From assembly GCA_033549245.1 (NCBI GenBank), contig JAWSUW010000096.1:1-14370 (forward strand): a stretch of 14,370 bases of DNA, read 5' to 3'. Of this stretch, positions 13,151 through 14,370 are shown piece by piece. Source of the stretch: Fusibacter_D sp033549245. GTDB lineage: Bacteria; Bacillota; Clostridia; Peptostreptococcales; Acidaminobacteraceae. Position 1 is the stretch's first letter. Every line of letters starts with the position of its first letter. The position numbers and the translations under genes are program-made. Below the pieces are notes generated by a model. That model was not told where the DNA came from. It saw nothing but the letters and a program-made list of their open reading frames with translations, and ran no database searches.

Positions 13151-14290
13151 ATGGGAATGAAATGGGATTCCGAACCAAAGAATGACAGATTCGACCCAAC
13201 AGAAGGTGAGAGAACAATGAAGGCTGTTGTTACTGCCTGGAATGGTGGTTATGACAAACTTGAATGTAGAGAGGTTAAGATTCCAGTTCTTGAGTCTGGG
13301 GAAGTTCTTTTGCAAGTATTGGCTGCAGGAGTCAACAATACAGAAATTAATACTCGTATTGGTTGGTATTCATCCTCGGTTACAACAAGTACAGAAAATG
13401 CAACGGAGAAGCAGGCGGCGACTATTAACTCAGATGGTGGATGGAATGAAACAACTCCTTTTCCGTTTATTCAAGGAACAGATTGTTGTGGACGTATTGT
13501 TGAAGTTGCCCCAGGAGGTGATGAAAGTTCCATAGGGTCTCGAGTAATAGTACGAGCTTGCATGCGCAAATTTGATTTTGAGTCTATGGAAAACATCTGG
13601 ATGGGATCTGATTTCGATGGAGCCTTTGCTCAATACGTCAAAGTCCCGGCATCAGAAGTGTTTGTCATAGATTGCAATTGGAGTGATGCTGAACTTGGAA
13701 CAATCCCTTGTGCTTATGGTACTGCTGAGAATATGGTACATCGTGGTAAAGTAAGTAAGGGTGAGAATATACTAGTAACAGGTGCCTCAGGCGGAGTGGG
13801 TTCAGCTGTGGTACAACTTGCAAAACGACGTGGAGCAATTGTTACTGCAATCGTGTCCGCATCGAAAGTTGAACAGGTTCTTCAGATCGGAGCGGATCGC
13901 GTGATAGAAAGAGGCGAGAATATTCTTGAACATCTTGGAGAAGAAAGTTTTGACATTGTTATTGATAATGTTGCTGGCCCAGCTTTTGGTGACTTAATCA
14001 AATTATTGAAGCGAAGTGGAAGATATGTGTCTTCTGGTGCAATTGGAGGTCCAATTGTAACTTTTGACATGCGTGATTTTTATTTGAAGGATTTGAGATT
14101 GATAGGGTGTACCGCTTGGGATGAGCCGGTCTTTCCTAATCTCGTTTCATATATTGAAAATGGGGAGATTAAACCCCTTGTAGCTAAGATATTTCCACTC
14201 GAGCAAATCGCGGATGCACAAAGAGAGTTCTTAAAGAAAAAACATGTCGGCAATTTTGTGTTGATCCCACCACCATTGGATGAATACTAA
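13151..14290 (+). CDS. MDR-family NAD(P)-dependent oxidoreductase (alcohol dehydrogenase/quinone-reductase type)
   Basis: A 379-residue medium-chain dehydrogenase/reductase. A GroES-like N-terminal domain (about 23-185) includes Ala-Ala-Gly-Val-Asn-Asn-Thr-Glu-Ile-Asn-Thr-Arg and Gly-Thr-Asp-Cys-Cys-Gly-Arg-Ile. The Rossmann domain has the nucleotide-binding loop Thr-Gly-Ala-Ser-Gly-Gly-Val-Gly (210-217), followed by Val-Gln-Leu-Ala-Lys. The four-cysteine structural zinc loop of classical alcohol dehydrogenases is absent, so it resembles the zinc-free or catalytic-zinc-only branch. The substrate is unknown. An unusual insert, Ser/Thr/Asn-rich, lies at about 74-102. ATG 13151 has a very strong AAAGGAGGAGA upstream, adding 22 residues before the usual Met-Lys-Ala-Val-Val start at 13217. 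That second ATG also has a GAAGGTGAG upstream, so both starts may be used. Confidence 0.9.
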   Translation: MGMKWDSEPKNDRFDPTEGERTMKAVVTAWNGGYDKLECREVKIPVLESGEVLLQVLAAGVNNTEINTRIGWYSSSVTTSTENATEKQAATINSDGGWNETTPFPFIQGTDCCGRIVEVAPGGDESSIGSRVIVRACMRKFDFESMENIWMGSDFDGAFAQYVKVPASEVFVIDCNWSDAELGTIPCAYGTAENMVHRGKVSKGENILVTGASGGVGSAVVQLAKRRGAIVTAIVSASKVEQVLQIGADRVIERGENILEHLGEESFDIVIDNVAGPAFGDLIKLLKRSGRYVSSGAIGGPIVTFDMRDFYLKDLRLIGCTAWDEPVFPNLVSYIENGEIKPLVAKIFPLEQIADAQREFLKKKHVGNFVLIPPPLDEY

Positions 14291-14295
14291 TGAAA

Positions 14296-14340
14296 TTGAA
14301 CACTCTCACCACTTAAAGCCTAGCTTTTGAAGTGGGAGAT
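14296..14340 (-). mobile_element. Candidate right end of an IS200/IS605-type element (hairpin and terminus)
   Basis: TCTC, a bulged A, then CCACTTAAAGC (14304-14319) pair with GCTTT-TG-AAGTGG then GAGA (14323-14339), a long imperfect hairpin just downstream of the oxidoreductase gene. On the minus strand the hairpin is followed by GAGAGTGTTCAA ending near 14296. This order (ORF stop inside the hairpin, GC-rich stem, then a short tail ending in TCAA) is what I know from right ends of IS605-group elements. The element would extend leftward-reading from beyond the window. The hairpin lacks a T-tract, so it is not an ordinary terminator for the oxidoreductase gene. Not proven, as the rest of the element is outside. 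Confidence 0.45.
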
Positions 14341-14370
14341 TCCTGTTTCATTGTCTTGTGCCTCATTTGG
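14320..14370 (-). CDS. 3' end of a leftward ORF, possibly TnpB (partial)
   Basis: On the minus strand a frame is open from the window edge through 16 codons (PNEAQDNETGISHFKS) to TAG at 14320-14322, which lies in the loop of the candidate right-end hairpin. In IS605-group elements the end of tnpB commonly runs into the right-end hairpin, so a TnpB RNA-guided nuclease or transposase-associated protein is the suggested identity. Sixteen residues are too few to assign a family, and an open frame of this length could arise by chance. Confidence 0.35.
   Translation of the reverse strand, partial: PNEAQDNETGISHFKS

Overview
The window looks like chromosomal DNA of a low-GC Gram-positive bacterium, most probably an anaerobic member of the Clostridia. 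Strong AGGAGG-type ribosome binding sites precede almost every gene, TTG and GTG starts occur, a Gram-positive type LexA box is present, and most proteins look clostridial by composition. This assignment is inference; there is no rRNA or other marker gene. No rRNA, tRNA, CRISPR array or prophage was found.

Layout, left to right. (1) Positions 1-156 hold a leftward SOS-type promoter with a LexA box for a gene of which only four codons are visible, then the leader of a rightward gene for a membrane-anchored repeat protein (160-879). (2) Positions 880-1197 hold a small transcription unit with promoter, two overlapping tiny ORFs and a terminator. (3) Positions 1198-1890 hold an MFS transporter that has lost the middle of the protein. 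(4) Positions 1940-5525, leftward, hold an MMPL/RND transporter and a secreted glycine-heptad partner; the rightward TetR-type regulator starts at 5691. The two units share a compact control region with facing promoters and an inverted repeat. (5) The tetR unit continues into a tocopherol-cyclase-like protein and a membrane-anchored conserved protein. (6) Positions 7980-9730 hold a chemoreceptor with almost no external sensor domain, followed by a zinc-ribbon/DUF1801 protein. (7) Positions 9742-10593, leftward, hold a DUF4438 protein, transcribed divergently from a proline-iminopeptidase-like hydrolase (10787-11644). (8) Positions 11763-14290 hold a two-gene unit: a polytopic membrane protein with a large outside domain, and an NAD(P)-dependent MDR-type oxidoreductase. 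(9) The right edge carries what looks like the right end of an IS200/IS605-type element, with the last codons of a leftward ORF running off the window.

How the genes work together: the clearest functional group is region 4-5. A TetR-family repressor probably controls both itself and an MMPL exporter, and it is co-transcribed with a tocopherol-cyclase-family protein, which suggests a response to a hydrophobic compound. The other units look like unrelated neighbouring genes, each with its own promoter or terminator. I did not find a clear new defence or multi-gene system. The best leads are the edge transposon with a possible TnpB-associated guide RNA, the small double-ORF locus, the internally deleted MFS gene and the shared tetR/mmpL control region.
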